A stretch of 64,000 nucleotides of DNA from Alteraurantiacibacter aquimixticola (GCF_004965515.1 NZ_SSHH01000002.1:82840-146839); one strand, 5' to 3'; positions 1-11,423 are shown, numbered from the stretch's first letter. Notes: generated from the letters alone by a model not told the origin. Translations and numbers: made by a program.

Positions 1-884
1 GCCGTACATTCATGCTACTCGTCACGGGCATGGTGATTGAGATCGCGCTGATGCCGATCGTGCTGTTCCACTTCCACCGTGCAGGCGCTTACGGGGCGCT
101 GGCCAATGTCGTGGCCATTCCCCTCGTCACCTTCGTTTCGATGCCACTGATTGCGGTGGCATTGCTGCTCGACTTGATTGGTCTTGGCGCTCCGGTCTGG
201 TGGCTGGTCGGTGCCTCGCTCGACTTGCTGCTTGGCATTGCGCATTTCACTGCAGAGCAACCCGGCGCTGTGAAGCTGATGCCGCAAATGACGGGGCTGA
301 CCTTCGCGCTGTTCGTCGCGGGCGGTTTCTGGCTGGCGCTGTGGCAGGGAAGGGCGCGACTGTCGGGATTGGTGCCCGCGGCCATCGCCACGATGATGAT
401 GCTGGTGACGCCGGTGCCGGACTTGCTGATCTCCGGCGATGGCAGGCATGTCGGCATACCCATAGAAGGCGACCGCCTGGCGGTCCTGCGCGAAAGCAGG
501 AGCGACTATACACGCGACAATCTGATGGAGCTGGCGGGCGTGACCGCGGAACCGGTCCCGCTAACCGAGTGGCCGGGCGCGGACTGCTCAGACGATTTCT
601 GCGTCGTTACCCTCAATAGAGGCGGGCGCGACTGGCACGTGCTGATGAGCCGTAGCAACGAACTGGTGACCGAGCGTACGCTGGCGGCCGCCTGCGAAAG
701 GGCCGATATCGTCGTTTCCGACCGCTGGCTGCCGTCAAGCTGCGTGCCGCGCTGGCTGAAGGCGGACCGGCGAATGCTGGAAGAAACAGGAGGGCTCGCC
801 ATCGTGCTCGATGGTCCGCAGATGCGGAGCGTTGCCGATGCTGAGGGGGATCATGGATGGTGGCGCGGGCGGTCAGGAGACTAA
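1..884 (+). CDS. comEC: ComEC/Rec2 family DNA-uptake channel protein, 3' part
   Basis: The frame is open to the window edge, so only the C-terminal 290 or so residues are seen. Several hydrophobic segments (around residues 1-60 and 95-140 of the visible part) match the end of the competence membrane domain. A soluble tail with two clustered cysteines (near ADCSDDFCV) and no metallo-beta-lactamase metal motif follows, resembling the reduced C-terminal region of alphaproteobacterial ComEC. Family role: inner-membrane channel taking up single-stranded DNA during transformation. It converges on lexA, a frequent neighbour in sphingomonads. The family call rests on membrane layout and context rather than on a catalytic motif. 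Confidence 0.75.
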   Translation, partial: RTFMLLVTGMVIEIALMPIVLFHFHRAGAYGALANVVAIPLVTFVSMPLIAVALLLDLIGLGAPVWWLVGASLDLLLGIAHFTAEQPGAVKLMPQMTGLTFALFVAGGFWLALWQGRARLSGLVPAAIATMMMLVTPVPDLLISGDGRHVGIPIEGDRLAVLRESRSDYTRDNLMELAGVTAEPVPLTEWPGADCSDDFCVVTLNRGGRDWHVLMSRSNELVTERTLAAACERADIVVSDRWLPSSCVPRWLKADRRMLEETGGLAIVLDGPQMRSVADAEGDHGWWRGRSGD

Positions 885-1000
885 GCCGCCGCCCGCGCGA
901 CAATCGGGTTGCGAAGAATTGGGACCTTGGCCCCGGGCTCCTTCGCGGTCAATCGTAAGACTACCTACAAGTGTGAATTTACAGGGAAAACGCAGCACCC

Positions 1001-1693
1001 TTAGTGATAGCGGCGCAGCAATCCGGCGAGCTTGCCCTGCACCTGCACTTCGTGATCCTCGTAGAACTGGGGATCGTAAGAGGCATTGGCCGGATCGAGC
1101 CGGATCTTGCCGTCTTCATGCCGCAGATATTTGAGCGTCGCTTCCTCATTGCGGACCAGCGCCACAACGATCTCACCATCGCGCGCGCTGGTGGCCTTCT
1201 TCACCAGCGCAAAATCACCATCGAGAATACCTGCCTCGACCATCGAGTCGCCCGAGACCTCGAGCGCATAATGTTCGCCAGAGCCCAGCAGCGCAGCCGG
1301 AACCGGCAGCGACTGGCTGTCCTCCAGCGCCTCGATCGGAGCACCGGCAGCGATGCGGCCGTGCAGCGGAACCTCGATCACGTCATTGGCGGCGGAAGGG
1401 ACGGTCCCTGCCGAGCCGATAACGCCGCCGACAGCGTCATTGGCGACATTGGCCGTGACGGAACGCGTTGCCGCGACATCGTCAGGCTGCTTGAGAACTT
1501 CCAGCGCACGCGCCCGGTTGGGCAGGCGGCGGATGAAGCCCCGTTCCTCCAGCGCGGAGATCAGCCGGTGCACGCCCGACTTGCTCTTCAGGTCGAGCGC
1601 ATCCTTCATTTCCTCGAACGAGGGCGAAATGCCCGATTCCTCCAGCTTGCGCTGGATAAAGATCAGCAATTCGCGCTGTTTGGCAGTCAGCAT
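1001..1693 (-). CDS. lexA: LexA repressor, SOS regulator
   Basis: 230 residues. An N-terminal winged helix-turn-helix (about 1-65, [13 protein letters not shown]) is joined by a long low-complexity linker to an S24 peptidase-like domain. The self-cleavage bond is Ala116-Gly117 (GRIAAGAPI). The catalytic dyad is Ser150 in SGDSM and Lys188 in EEATLKYL. It represses SOS genes until RecA-ssDNA triggers self-cleavage. A LexA box lies about 50 bases upstream of the start, so it is autoregulated. It is transcribed in the same direction as moeA, but the intervening gap contains its own promoter region. Confidence 0.97.
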   Translation of the reverse strand: MLTAKQRELLIFIQRKLEESGISPSFEEMKDALDLKSKSGVHRLISALEERGFIRRLPNRARALEVLKQPDDVAATRSVTANVANDAVGGVIGSAGTVPSAANDVIEVPLHGRIAAGAPIEALEDSQSLPVPAALLGSGEHYALEVSGDSMVEAGILDGDFALVKKATSARDGEIVVALVRNEEATLKYLRHEDGKIRLDPANASYDPQFYEDHEVQVQGKLAGLLRRYH

Positions 1694-1742
1694 GGGTCTG
1701 TTCCCTCACTTCCGTGAAACTTCATCATCCGCTCCAATTCGT

Positions 1743-1757
1743 GAACGAATAAGGAAC
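1743..1757 (-). promoter_or_regulatory. LexA box in the lexA promoter
   Basis: On the reverse strand this reads GTTC, seven bases, GTTC, the direct-repeat operator typical of alphaproteobacterial LexA. It lies just downstream of a possible -35 element (TTGACT, 1785-1780 reverse) and in front of the lexA start, which fits repression of lexA by its own product. Confidence 0.85.
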
Positions 1758-1781
1758 AATTAAGAAACAGATTTGGCCAAG

Positions 1782-3005
1782 TCAAGCAATTCCGCCATTT
1801 TGGAGCAGATAGACCGGCACCATTTCCCCCGCAGACACCGCATTGCTTCCCGCATCGCGCACAATCAGGCACTGCGCCCGAGAGAGTGACACGAGTGCAC
1901 TGCTGTCCTGTTCGGAAAGAGCGCGAACAGCTCCATTTTCGATCCTTGCTCGCACGAACTCAGTTCGCTTGCCGACCGCGGGCAGAGATTCGGCCAGGGG
2001 CAGGCTGATCCGGACAGGAAGCGGCGAACCCGCACCGCCGAGCTTGCGTAGCAGCGGCAGCAGGAACAGGAATGCCGTGACATAACTGGAGACCGGGTTG
2101 CCCGGCAGCCCCAGCACCACGCGGTGCCCCTTGCGCGCGACCAGCAGCGGCTTGCCCGGCTTCATCGCGATACGCCAGAAGTCGATTTCGGCTCCCCATT
2201 GTTCGAGGGCGGGGCGCACGAGGTCATGATCGCCAACAGAGGCTCCGCCGCTGGTGACGATGACATCACAATCCTCGGCGGCCTCGAACGCCGCGACCAA
2301 AGCTGCCAGCCTGTCCGGAACGGGGCCGAGACGGCGAATTTCAGCAGCATGCGGGGCGGCGAGCGCTGCCAGCATCGCGCCATTGCTGGCGGGGATCTGG
2401 TGCTGGGCGAGATTGCCGGGCTCGGCGGCGAGCTCATCACCGCTATCGATAATCGCGACATTCGCCTGACGCGCAACCTCCGCAGTCTCATGCCCTCCGG
2501 ATATGGCGAGTGCGATCTTGGCAGCGTCGAGGCCGGTGCCGCGCGGAAGCAGCACATCGCCCTTGCGAAAGTCGAAACCGGCGCGGCGGATATGGCGGGG
2601 CGTCGGTTCGCCTTCGCCATTGAGCGAAACTGCGTCGCCCTCGCGCGTCGCGTTCTCCTGCAGCAAGACAGCTCCGCCACCAGCGGGCATCATGGCACCG
2701 GTCGAGATGCGGATCGCTTCACCTGCTCGCAATTCGCCGGAATAGGGATGCCCGGCAGCGCTTTCGCCCACAACCTGCCAAGGACCCGCGAGATCATCCG
2801 CTCGCAGCGCATATCCATCCATTGCCGAAAGGTCTGCCGCAGGTTGCGTGCGCCTGGAGGATAGGTCTGTCGCAAGACATCGCCCCGCCGACTCCTCCAG
2901 CTGGACTGTCTCGGCGGACAAGGCATCCACACTGTCGAGAAGGCGCCGCTGCGCCTCTTCCAGTGGCAGCGGCGGGGGAGGGGCAGGCGGCGAGGCGTCG
3001 CTCAT
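1782..3005 (-). CDS. moeA: Molybdopterin molybdenumtransferase MoeA
   Basis: 407 residues counted from the ATG at 3005, which overlaps the moaC stop as ATGA; the longer open frame upstream is moaC shadow. MoeA inserts molybdate into adenylylated molybdopterin in the cytoplasm. Visible signatures are SAMDGYAL near residue 65, the [11 protein letters not shown] nucleotide/molybdate loop, MKPGKP and the GLPGNPVS motif. The length is normal for MoeA. Translational coupling with moaC gives a two-gene molybdenum cofactor operon. Confidence 0.96.
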   Translation of the reverse strand: MSDASPPAPPPPLPLEEAQRRLLDSVDALSAETVQLEESAGRCLATDLSSRRTQPAADLSAMDGYALRADDLAGPWQVVGESAAGHPYSGELRAGEAIRISTGAMMPAGGGAVLLQENATREGDAVSLNGEGEPTPRHIRRAGFDFRKGDVLLPRGTGLDAAKIALAISGGHETAEVARQANVAIIDSGDELAAEPGNLAQHQIPASNGAMLAALAAPHAAEIRRLGPVPDRLAALVAAFEAAEDCDVIVTSGGASVGDHDLVRPALEQWGAEIDFWRIAMKPGKPLLVARKGHRVVLGLPGNPVSSYVTAFLFLLPLLRKLGGAGSPLPVRISLPLAESLPAVGKRTEFVRARIENGAVRALSEQDSSALVSLSRAQCLIVRDAGSNAVSAGEMVPVYLLQNGGIA

Positions 3006-3472
3006 TCCGCGCGCCAGTCCCCGCTCTTGCCGCCAGTCTTCTCGATCAGGCGCACCTGCTCGATGACCATGCCCTTTTCCAGCGCCTTGGCCATGTCGTA
3101 AATGGTGAGGAGGGCAATGCTGGCGGCGGTCAGTGCTTCCATTTCGACGCCGGTCTTCGCCGTCAGCGAGGCGCGCGCCGTCACGGTGACCGCATTTTCC
3201 GCGAAGGTGAAATCCACGCTGACACTGTCCAGCCCCAGTGGATGGCACATGGGAATAAGCTCGCCCGTCTTCTTGGCGGCCATGATCCCGGCGATGCGTG
3301 CGGTTGCAAGAACATCACCCTTTGGCCCGGAGCCATTGCGCACGGCTTCGAGCGTTTCCGGCGACATGACAATGCGCCCGCCGGCCGTGGCGCTGCGCAG
3401 CGTTTCCGCCTTGCCGCCAACATCGACCATGCGGGCCGCGCCGGTTTCATCGAGATGGGTGAGTTTGCTCAT
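3002..3472 (-). CDS. moaC: Cyclic pyranopterin monophosphate synthase MoaC
   Basis: 156 residues, normal size. MoaC converts the 3',8-cyclo-GTP made by MoaA into cyclic pyranopterin monophosphate, the first step of molybdopterin synthesis. The signature regions [13 protein letters not shown] and [10 protein letters not shown], and an ordered N-terminus ([19 protein letters not shown]), are all present. It is first in the moaC-moeA pair and shares four bases with moeA. Confidence 0.97.
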   Translation of the reverse strand: MSKLTHLDETGAARMVDVGGKAETLRSATAGGRIVMSPETLEAVRNGSGPKGDVLATARIAGIMAAKKTGELIPMCHPLGLDSVSVDFTFAENAVTVTARASLTAKTGVEMEALTAASIALLTIYDMAKALEKGMVIEQVRLIEKTGGKSGDWRAE

Positions 3473-3534
3473 TCGACTTCCCTTGGACCAGCAGGCCCTG
3501 CGGGATCAAGCGAATGTGCGGGCCAGAGGGCGTG

Positions 3535-3762
3535 TCAGGCGCCCGGCAGTTCGGGCTCCAGCAGCTTGTGCAGGTGAACGATCACGTACTTCATCTCCGC
3601 ATCGTCCACCGTGCGCTGCGCCCAACCGCGCCATGCTTCTTCAGCCTCGGCATAGCTGGCGTAAAAGCCCACCACATGGATATCCTTCAGATCCTGGAAC
3701 TCGGTTCCCTGCGGGTTTGTCACCCGGCCGCCCATGACCATGTGAAGGAGTTGCTGTTCCAT
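3535..3762 (-). CDS. DUF4170 family small protein
   Basis: 75 residues (MEQQLLHMVMGGRV). The pattern of a gene-family-typical GFYASYAEAEEAWRGWAQ helix followed by AEMKYVIVHLHKLLEP matches DUF4170, a short cytoplasmic protein widespread in alphaproteobacteria with no established function. It has no membrane segment or signal peptide. It sits 62 bases upstream of moaC on the same strand and may share its transcript. Functional assignment is not possible. Confidence 0.8.
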   Translation of the reverse strand: MEQQLLHMVMGGRVTNPQGTEFQDLKDIHVVGFYASYAEAEEAWRGWAQRTVDDAEMKYVIVHLHKLLEPELPGA

Positions 3763-3852
3763 ATGGAGAACCTTTCGCCTGCCTGATGTGGTTTCGCCCG
3801 CTACTTACCCGCTTGCCGCAGCTTGGCAAGGGGAGCGAGCAGCGGCCAAGCG

Positions 3853-4359
3853 TCAATTCCGGCGAAAGGACCGGGCGATCGTCTTTCCGACATCGCGCGC
3901 AGTAGTACGCGCTGCATCGCCTGCATTGCCGCTGCGATAATTCGCCTCGCGCTTCAGGCGGCGCGCGGTATCGCCCACGGCATCGCCGATGTCTTCCAGC
4001 TTGTCGGCACTCGCCTGCTTCGCTTCGGATGCGGTTTCCATCACCTGCTGCGCGAAGGCGACCGCGATCTCGCTGCCGATGGCGGCGAGGCCCGCGGCCT
4101 TGGCGCCCGCGATGCGCCCCGCCTTGCGGGTGGGCGAGTTCTTGAACAGGGCGGAGACGAGTACGCCGATCGCGACGCCACCGGCCACCGTTGCCACCGG
4201 GTGCTGACGCGCGAAGGCGGTGAAATTGTCCTTGGCTTCGACGGCCTTGGTGCTGACCGATTCCATCAGGTCAGCGCCCGGCCGCTTCTGGTTGCGCGCC
4301 TGCGCGGCGGCGATCCGGTTCTTGATTTCCTGGCGCTTGGCGTCCTTGGGTACGTTCAT
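3853..4359 (-). CDS. Membrane-anchored YqjD/DUF883-like hypothetical protein
   Basis: 168 residues. A charged N-terminal helix is followed by QHPVATVAGGVAIGVLVSALF, one short glycine-rich membrane segment of the ElaB/YqjD type at about residues 54-74. A long alanine- and lysine-rich amphipathic region follows, ending in basic SFRRN. Last of four same-strand genes (5753 down to 3853), each with a similar short hydrophobic stretch. In enterobacteria, ElaB/YqjD proteins anchor ribosomes to the inner membrane in stationary phase; extending that role here is inference. Confidence 0.7.
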   Translation of the reverse strand: MNVPKDAKRQEIKNRIAAAQARNQKRPGADLMESVSTKAVEAKDNFTAFARQHPVATVAGGVAIGVLVSALFKNSPTRKAGRIAGAKAAGLAAIGSEIAVAFAQQVMETASEAKQASADKLEDIGDAVGDTARRLKREANYRSGNAGDAARTTARDVGKTIARSFRRN

Positions 4360-4383
4360 GGCAACTGCTCCCTGGCAGAAAGT

Positions 4384-4776
4384 TTAGTCTGTTTCCGGAA
4401 TGCCGGGATCGGCAGCCGGTTCCTCGTCGCTATCCAGACAATCGGCATCCTCGCCGGCATCGTCAGCAACGTCATTTTCGAATTCGGAGAGAAACCCCTC
4501 CAGCGCTTCCGCGATGGGCTTGCGGAAGACCCATGCAGCAAGGCCCGCGGCAGCGAGCGCTAGCCCCGCGCCGACTTTGCCGCGATTGTCTGCCGCCACA
4601 TCGGCTACACCCAAAGCCATCATGCGTACGGTATTCTGCCCGCTTTCGGCCATGCGTGAGCCGACGCTCTGTTGGGCGACATCGGTCTTGATGAAGGAGA
4701 CATCGGAGGTGACGACTTCGCGGGCCGCATCGCGCATGGCGCGATCTTCCAGCCAGCGTTTCTTCAATGGCGACAT
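4384..4776 (-). CDS. Small membrane protein of the yqj-like cluster
   Basis: 130 residues from the ATG at 4776, which has AGGAAGGG about seven bases upstream. An in-frame GTG at 4782 would place the Shine-Dalgarno too close. The N-terminus is basic (SPLKKRWLEDRAMRDAAREV), then a central helix, one hydrophobic segment near residues 72-84 (GLALAAAGLAAWVF) and a very acidic tail rich in D and E. It has no recognised domain. Its position directly after the holin-like gene is the position of yqjK in E. coli, but the sequence resemblance is only in layout. Confidence 0.65.
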   Translation of the reverse strand: MSPLKKRWLEDRAMRDAAREVVTSDVSFIKTDVAQQSVGSRMAESGQNTVRMMALGVADVAADNRGKVGAGLALAAAGLAAWVFRKPIAEALEGFLSEFENDVADDAGEDADCLDSDEEPAADPGIPETD

Positions 4777-4778
4777 GG

Positions 4779-7238
<2,460 letters not shown>

Positions 7239-7252
7239 TCCGAGCGGCGCGG

Positions 7253-7272
7253 GGAGGGCGCGTCAGCCCTCC
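7253..7272. terminator. Hairpin between convergent genes
   Basis: GGAGGGC, six bases, GCCCTCC is a perfect 7-bp stem. It lies just after eno and overlaps the last codons of the converging membrane-protein gene. No T-run follows on either strand, so it may be a weak or Rho-assisted terminator. Confidence 0.35.
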
Positions 7273-7574
7273 ATCTCGCGCTCGACTTCCTTTTCCACCT
7301 TTTCCTCTACCTGCTCCATCCGCTCCATGATCCGGCGGTTCTTGGGGCTGAGGAGGTATTGCCAGACGCCCCAGGCGTTGATGAGCAACAGCAGCCCGTT
7401 CATCGCCGCGATGGGAATGGCGTCAGAGGTGAGGCCGGAATAGACCCAGGTCGCGGCGACGGCGCAGAACAGCACAAAGGCCCAGCCCGTTACCTTGCGG
7501 CCAAGGTCGGCGGCGATCAGGCCGGCGGCGAGCATCGTGCCGATGGCGGCCATCCATTCGAGCGGTCCGTTCAT
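7263..7574 (-). CDS. Small membrane protein, hypothetical
   Basis: 103 residues. Three hydrophobic segments (about 8-25, 30-48 and 55-75) resemble the YgjV/ inner-membrane multi-helix proteins. They are followed by a highly charged C-terminal coiled coil (RIMERMEQVEEKVEKEVERE). No family is recognised with confidence. It converges on eno and lies 39 bases downstream of the aldo/keto reductase on the same strand, so it may be the last gene of that operon. Confidence 0.7.
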   Translation of the reverse strand: MNGPLEWMAAIGTMLAAGLIAADLGRKVTGWAFVLFCAVAATWVYSGLTSDAIPIAAMNGLLLLINAWGVWQYLLSPKNRRIMERMEQVEEKVEKEVEREMEG

Positions 7575-7613
7575 GCCGCTCCCAGCGCTTGAAGGCGCGC
7601 GTGGTTCCCGGCG

Positions 7614-8540
7614 TCAGGCTCCGGCGGTAGTCAGTCGTTCAAGCTGGTCCTCGGTCAGTTCAAGTTCCACCGCGGCGAATTGCGCGGCAAGCTGTTCGGG
7701 CTTGCTGGCACTGGCTATGGGCGCGGTGATGCCCGGCTGGGCGAGCAGCCAGGCGAGAGCGACGGTCGCATGTTCCGCGCCGGTTTCCTCCACCACGGCA
7801 TCAAGCGCCGGAAGCACTTTCAGCCCGCGATCGAAGAAGCGTTCGATGCTGGAGCCGCGATTGTGGCGTTCGAGGTCCTCGCGCGTACGATACTTGCCCG
7901 TCAGGAAACCGGCGGCGAGGCCGAACCACGGGAAATGCGCGATGTCCTGTTCCGCGCAGAGCTGGCGCAGGTCCTCGGGAAAGCCCTCGCGGCAGACCAT
8001 ATTGTACTCGTTCTGCAGCACGGTGAAGCGCCGGTGGCCACCAGCATCGGCAGCGGCATTGAGCGAGCCGAGGCGCGCTGCATCGTAGTTTGACGCGCCG
8101 AGTTCGCGCACCTTGCCGGCCTTCACCAGCGCATCGAAACCGGCGGCGACATCGGTCTGCGGCGTCTCCTCCTCATCGCGATGGGCGTAATAGAGATCGA
8201 CATAGTCGGTGCGCAGGCGTTCGAGCGACTTGTCCAGCTCCTCCGCAACCTTCGCCGGGGCGAGGTCGCCGGGCTTGCCGAACATGCCGGTCTTGGTGGC
8301 AATCTTCATCTCGGCCCGCACGCCGCGCGCCTCGAGCCATTTGCCAATCACCGCCTCGCTCTCACCGCCGACATGACCTTCGACCCAGACCGAATAGCCC
8401 TGCGCCGTATCGACCATGCGCCCACCCGCTTCGTAGAAGGTGTCGAGCACGGCGAAGCTGGCATCCTCGTCAGCGGTGAAGCCGAAGACATTGCCGCCAA
8501 GGACCAGCGGGATTCCGTCGATGGAGGGATGGTCGGTCAT
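7614..8540 (-). CDS. Aldo/keto reductase
   Basis: 308 residues. NAD(P)H-dependent carbonyl reductase of the TIM-barrel AKR superfamily. The four catalytic residues are identifiable: Asp in MVDTAQGY, the Tyr in the same segment, Lys in IATKTG and His in [11 protein letters not shown]. The start overlaps the ribH stop as ATGA, so it is translated from the riboflavin operon; a role in flavin chemistry is possible but unsupported by sequence. The physiological substrate is unknown. Confidence 0.93.
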   Translation of the reverse strand: MTDHPSIDGIPLVLGGNVFGFTADEDASFAVLDTFYEAGGRMVDTAQGYSVWVEGHVGGESEAVIGKWLEARGVRAEMKIATKTGMFGKPGDLAPAKVAEELDKSLERLRTDYVDLYYAHRDEEETPQTDVAAGFDALVKAGKVRELGASNYDAARLGSLNAAADAGGHRRFTVLQNEYNMVCREGFPEDLRQLCAEQDIAHFPWFGLAAGFLTGKYRTREDLERHNRGSSIERFFDRGLKVLPALDAVVEETGAEHATVALAWLLAQPGITAPIASASKPEQLAAQFAAVELELTEDQLERLTTAGA

Positions 8541-8956
8541 GCGAATTTCTCCTGCAGCGCCAGCAGTGCCATCGCAGCTTCGGCGGCACCGACACCCTTG
8601 TTACCCTGCGCGGGATCGGCGCGATAGATCGCCTGCGCCTCATCCTCGGTGGTAAGGATGCCGTTGCCGATGGGAATGCCGTCCATCGTCAGCGCCATGA
8701 TGCCGCGCGCGCTTTCTCCGGCCACGATCTCGAAGTGATATGTCTGGCCGCGAATGACCACGCCGAGCGCCACGAAGCCGTCATAGCGCCCGCTCTCCGC
8801 TGCGGTGGCGATGGCGCCGGGGATCTCCAGCGCGCCGGGGACGGTCAGTACCTCGACCTCGTGCCCCGCCGCTTCCAGTGCGCCTTTCGCGCCGGCGATC
8901 AGCATGTCGTTGAGATGGGCGTAGAAACGGGCTTCGACGATAAGGAAACGGGCCAT
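8537..8956 (-). CDS. ribH: 6,7-dimethyl-8-ribityllumazine synthase
   Basis: 139 residues, typical size. It condenses 3,4-dihydroxy-2-butanone 4-phosphate (from RibB) with the ribitylaminopyrimidine to give the riboflavin precursor lumazine. Signature [14 protein letters not shown] contains the catalytic His. ALEIPGA and [12 protein letters not shown] are also family blocks. Its ATG overlaps the stop of the CYTH gene by one base (TAATG) and its own stop overlaps the aldo/keto reductase start, so the genes are translationally coupled. Confidence 0.97.
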   Translation of the reverse strand: MARFLIVEARFYAHLNDMLIAGAKGALEAAGHEVEVLTVPGALEIPGAIATAAESGRYDGFVALGVVIRGQTYHFEIVAGESARGIMALTMDGIPIGNGILTTEDEAQAIYRADPAQGNKGVGAAEAAMALLALQEKFA

Positions 8957-9486
8957 TATTGCTCCGGTATTGCGTTGTGAATTGCCAACGAACCGCCCTG
9001 CCAGGCCGGTTCAAATGTGATTTCGCGGCCAGCCCATGCAGGAGGGGAAATCCCTTCAATCTCGGCCGGGCCGGCGGCCTCAATCTCCACGATGACGAGG
9101 CCGGCAAGTCCCCCTTGGAAAAGGTCGAGGGTCCAGGTCAAGCCGCTATCGACCACGTGATAGCGAGACTTGCGCAATTCTGCACCCGACAAGGTGCGGA
9201 AAACGTCATACTCGGCATGATTGAGATAGGCGGTAACGATCGGCCTGACGGACGCGTCCGCGCACTCATATTTCTTGGTGAGCTTGAACACCGGGACGTC
9301 AGAGCCGCGCACCATGCTGCGCAGTCGCAGCCGCGTCCCCTCAAGATAGCGGTCGCAGATGTCTATCCGAGGCAGGCCCGCAATATCGGGAGCATTGCCC
9401 GCCTCAACCAGCCAGCGCCGCTCGCACTCCAGATGCGCGTATTTCGGGTCGGCCAGTTCGGCCTCGAGATCGCGCGGCGACGGCAT
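8956..9486 (-). CDS. CYTH-domain protein (triphosphate tunnel metalloenzyme-like)
   Basis: 176 residues. The N-terminal [10 protein letters not shown] is a variant of the CYTH ExExK motif in which the Lys is Arg (E20, E22, R24). Downstream tunnel residues are recognisable: RLRLRSM, KLTKKYE, TLDLF and [13 protein letters not shown] proteins bind triphosphates with divalent metal and act as triphosphatases or cyclases. The gene starts immediately after the ribB stop and overlaps ribH, with no spacing on either side. Its substrate and its role in a flavin operon are unknown. Confidence 0.88.
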   Translation of the reverse strand: MPSPRDLEAELADPKYAHLECERRWLVEAGNAPDIAGLPRIDICDRYLEGTRLRLRSMVRGSDVPVFKLTKKYECADASVRPIVTAYLNHAEYDVFRTLSGAELRKSRYHVVDSGLTWTLDLFQGGLAGLVIVEIEAAGPAEIEGISPPAWAGREITFEPAWQGGSLAIHNAIPEQ

Positions 9487-10785
9487 TCAGCCGCCGATCG
9501 GCCGCTCGCCAACGATGGACAGGCCATAGCCCTCCAGGCCGACAAGCGCATGCTTGGTATTGGTCAGCAGCACCATGTCGCTGACGCCAAGTTCGGCCAG
9601 GATCTGCGCGCCGACGCCGTAATCGCGCTGCTCGGCAGGGGTATCGTCGTCAGCGCCAACGGGGGGAGGGCCGCTCTTCTGCCCGCGAATGGAGCGGGTG
9701 GCGTAATCAGGCATGGGCCGGTTGATGAGAACCACCACGCCTGCGCCTTCCTCACCGATGATCCGCATCGCGCCTTCCAAAAGGCCGCACCGGTCGGTCT
9801 GCTGGGCGAAGACGTCGTCGAAGATCGACAGAGCATGCATGCGCACAAGCGTGGGCTTGTCAGGATCGATATGACCTTTGACCAGCGCCATGGTCTCACC
9901 CTTGGTCGCCTTGTTCCAGAAGCTGATCGCGCGCCAGTCACCGCCCCAGCGGCTGCTGAAACGCGTTTCCTCGCGCCGTTCGACAAGGTGATCGTGCTGC
10001 CGGCGATAGGCGATCAGGTCGCGGATCGTGCCGATCTTGAGACCGTGCTTGCGGCCGAAAGCGATGAGGTCCTCAAGCCGCGCCATCGAGCCGTCCTCGT
10101 TCATGATCTCGCAGATCACGCCTGCGGGATTGAGGCCGGCAAGGCGCGAGATATCGACCGCCGCTTCGGTATGCCCGGCGCGCACCAGCACGCCGCCTTC
10201 GCGCGCGACGAGCGGGAAGACATGGCCCGGCGTGACGATATCGTCCTTGCCCTTCGAAGCATCGATTGCGACCGAGATCGTCCGCGCGCGGTCGGCAGCG
10301 CTGATGCCGGTGGTCACGCCCTCGCGTGCTTCGATAGCGACGGTGAAGGCTGTCTCGTGCCGCGTGCGGTTGCTGCGGCTCATCGGATCGAGCCCAAGCG
10401 TCTCGACGCGCGCCTTGGTCAGCGAGAGGCAGATGAGGCCGCGGCCATGCGTTGCCATGAAGTTGATGGCATCGGGCGTAGCCATCTGCGCCGGGATGAT
10501 CAGGTCACCCTCATTCTCACGATCCTCATCATCGACAAGGATAAACATACGCCCATTGCGTGCCTCGTCGATGATCTCCTCTATCCCGACCAGAACGGGT
10601 GTGTCATCATTCTCGGTCAGGAAACGGTCGAGCTTGGCGAGCGTTTCCGCCGTCGGGTTCCACGTTGCCTCGGTACAATCGCGCAATGTGTTGACATGCA
10701 GCCCCGCCGCGCGGGCAAGACCCGCCTTGGTCATGCGCCCATCGGAGACGAAACTGCGGACTCGCTGGATGATATTCTCTGCCAT
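9487..10785 (-). CDS. ribB: HTH-fused 3,4-dihydroxy-2-butanone-4-phosphate synthase with degenerate GTP cyclohydrolase II domain
   Basis: 432 residues in three parts. Residues 1-60 form an XRE-like helix-turn-helix (RMTKAGLARAAGLHVNTLRD, then WNPTAETLAKLDRFL). Residues about 66-272 are RibB, with the active-site acidic loop VDDEDRENEGD and the GHTEAAVD segment; it makes dihydroxybutanone phosphate from ribulose 5-phosphate. The C-terminal part aligns with GTP cyclohydrolase II but lacks the zinc-binding cysteine set and is like the X domain of RibBX hybrids, so that activity is not expected. First gene of the operon; a palindrome lies just upstream of the start. A separate ribA should exist elsewhere. 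Confidence 0.93.
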   Translation of the reverse strand: MAENIIQRVRSFVSDGRMTKAGLARAAGLHVNTLRDCTEATWNPTAETLAKLDRFLTENDDTPVLVGIEEIIDEARNGRMFILVDDEDRENEGDLIIPAQMATPDAINFMATHGRGLICLSLTKARVETLGLDPMSRSNRTRHETAFTVAIEAREGVTTGISAADRARTISVAIDASKGKDDIVTPGHVFPLVAREGGVLVRAGHTEAAVDISRLAGLNPAGVICEIMNEDGSMARLEDLIAFGRKHGLKIGTIRDLIAYRRQHDHLVERREETRFSSRWGGDWRAISFWNKATKGETMALVKGHIDPDKPTLVRMHALSIFDDVFAQQTDRCGLLEGAMRIIGEEGAGVVVLINRPMPDYATRSIRGQKSGPPPVGADDDTPAEQRDYGVGAQILAELGVSDMVLLTNTKHALVGLEGYGLSIVGERPIGG

Positions 10786-10797
10786 GGGTCGCCGTTT

Positions 10798-10815
10798 ATC
10801 ACATTATGATGTGAT
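10798..10815. promoter_or_regulatory. 18-bp palindromic operator candidate in the ribB / flavin reductase divergent region
   Basis: ATCACATTATGATGTGAT is a perfect 7-bp inverted repeat with a 4-base centre, starting 12 bases upstream of the ribB start codon. On the reverse strand it contains CATAAT, a likely ribB -10 element. ATCACATT recurs at 10829-10836, 31 bp away, about three helical turns. I see no FMN riboswitch in the same region. Identity of the binding protein is inferred, not shown. Confidence 0.6.
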
Positions 10816-10904
10816 GACAAGCGCAGGAATCACATTGATCGGCTCAAATCTTGTCCTTGCACCTTTGCCCGCGCGCAAGCATTGAGGGGTCCAAGGGAGG
10901 CTCC

Positions 10905-11423
10905 GTGAGCGATTCAGTGCAGGACAGGGACGCGTTGCTCGACGCATTTCGCAACGCCATGCGGCATGTCGCGGCGACGGTTTATGCGGTGACCACGCGT
11001 CATGAGGGCAAGGCCTATGGCATCCTGGCCACCGCAGTCAGTTCGCTGAGCTTCGATCCGCCCTCGCTCCTCGTCTGCATCAATCGCAGCGCCTCGCTCC
11101 ACGATCCGCTGCTGGCGGAGCGGAAGTTCTGCGTCAACGTGCTGGGTCTCGGCAACCGCCATGTCGCTCAGCATTTCATGAACCCCGCCGCACCCGACCG
11201 TTTCTCGGTAGGTGAATGGCAGGACTTCCACGGTGTGCCCATGCTGGCGGACGGGCAATCGAGCTTCGTGTGCGACCTTGTCCATGCGCACGAATTCGGC
11301 ACGCATACGATCGTCATCGGAGAGCTTGTCGCGGCCCAGCACCGGCAGGACGCGACGCCGCTCACCTATTTCGACCGCAATTACATCGATATCAGCGAAG
11401 CGCCTGAGCGCGATCAGTCCTGA
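10905..11423 (+). CDS. Flavin reductase family protein
   Basis: 172 residues from GTG at 10905, which has GGGAGG six bases upstream; upstream TTG in the same frame lacks a ribosome site. Split-barrel FMN-binding fold: AFRNAMRHVAATVYAVTT, GILATAVSSLSFDPPSLLVCI, ASLHDPLL, FCVNVLG and YFDRNYIDI are typical of NAD(P)H:flavin reductases that supply reduced flavin to monooxygenases. Divergent from the riboflavin operon and sharing its regulatory region. No partner monooxygenase lies nearby. Confidence 0.92.
   Translation: MSDSVQDRDALLDAFRNAMRHVAATVYAVTTRHEGKAYGILATAVSSLSFDPPSLLVCINRSASLHDPLLAERKFCVNVLGLGNRHVAQHFMNPAAPDRFSVGEWQDFHGVPMLADGQSSFVCDLVHAHEFGTHTIVIGELVAAQHRQDATPLTYFDRNYIDISEAPERDQS

Noticed and set aside
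8959-10809. 616-codon frame on the forward strand opposite ribB and the CYTH gene
   Set aside because: The reverse strand has three well-matched families here. The forward translation has no motif and reflects high GC third positions.
10786-10904. FMN riboswitch upstream of ribB
   Set aside because: No multi-stem conserved RFN pattern is visible; the region is short and dominated by the palindrome.
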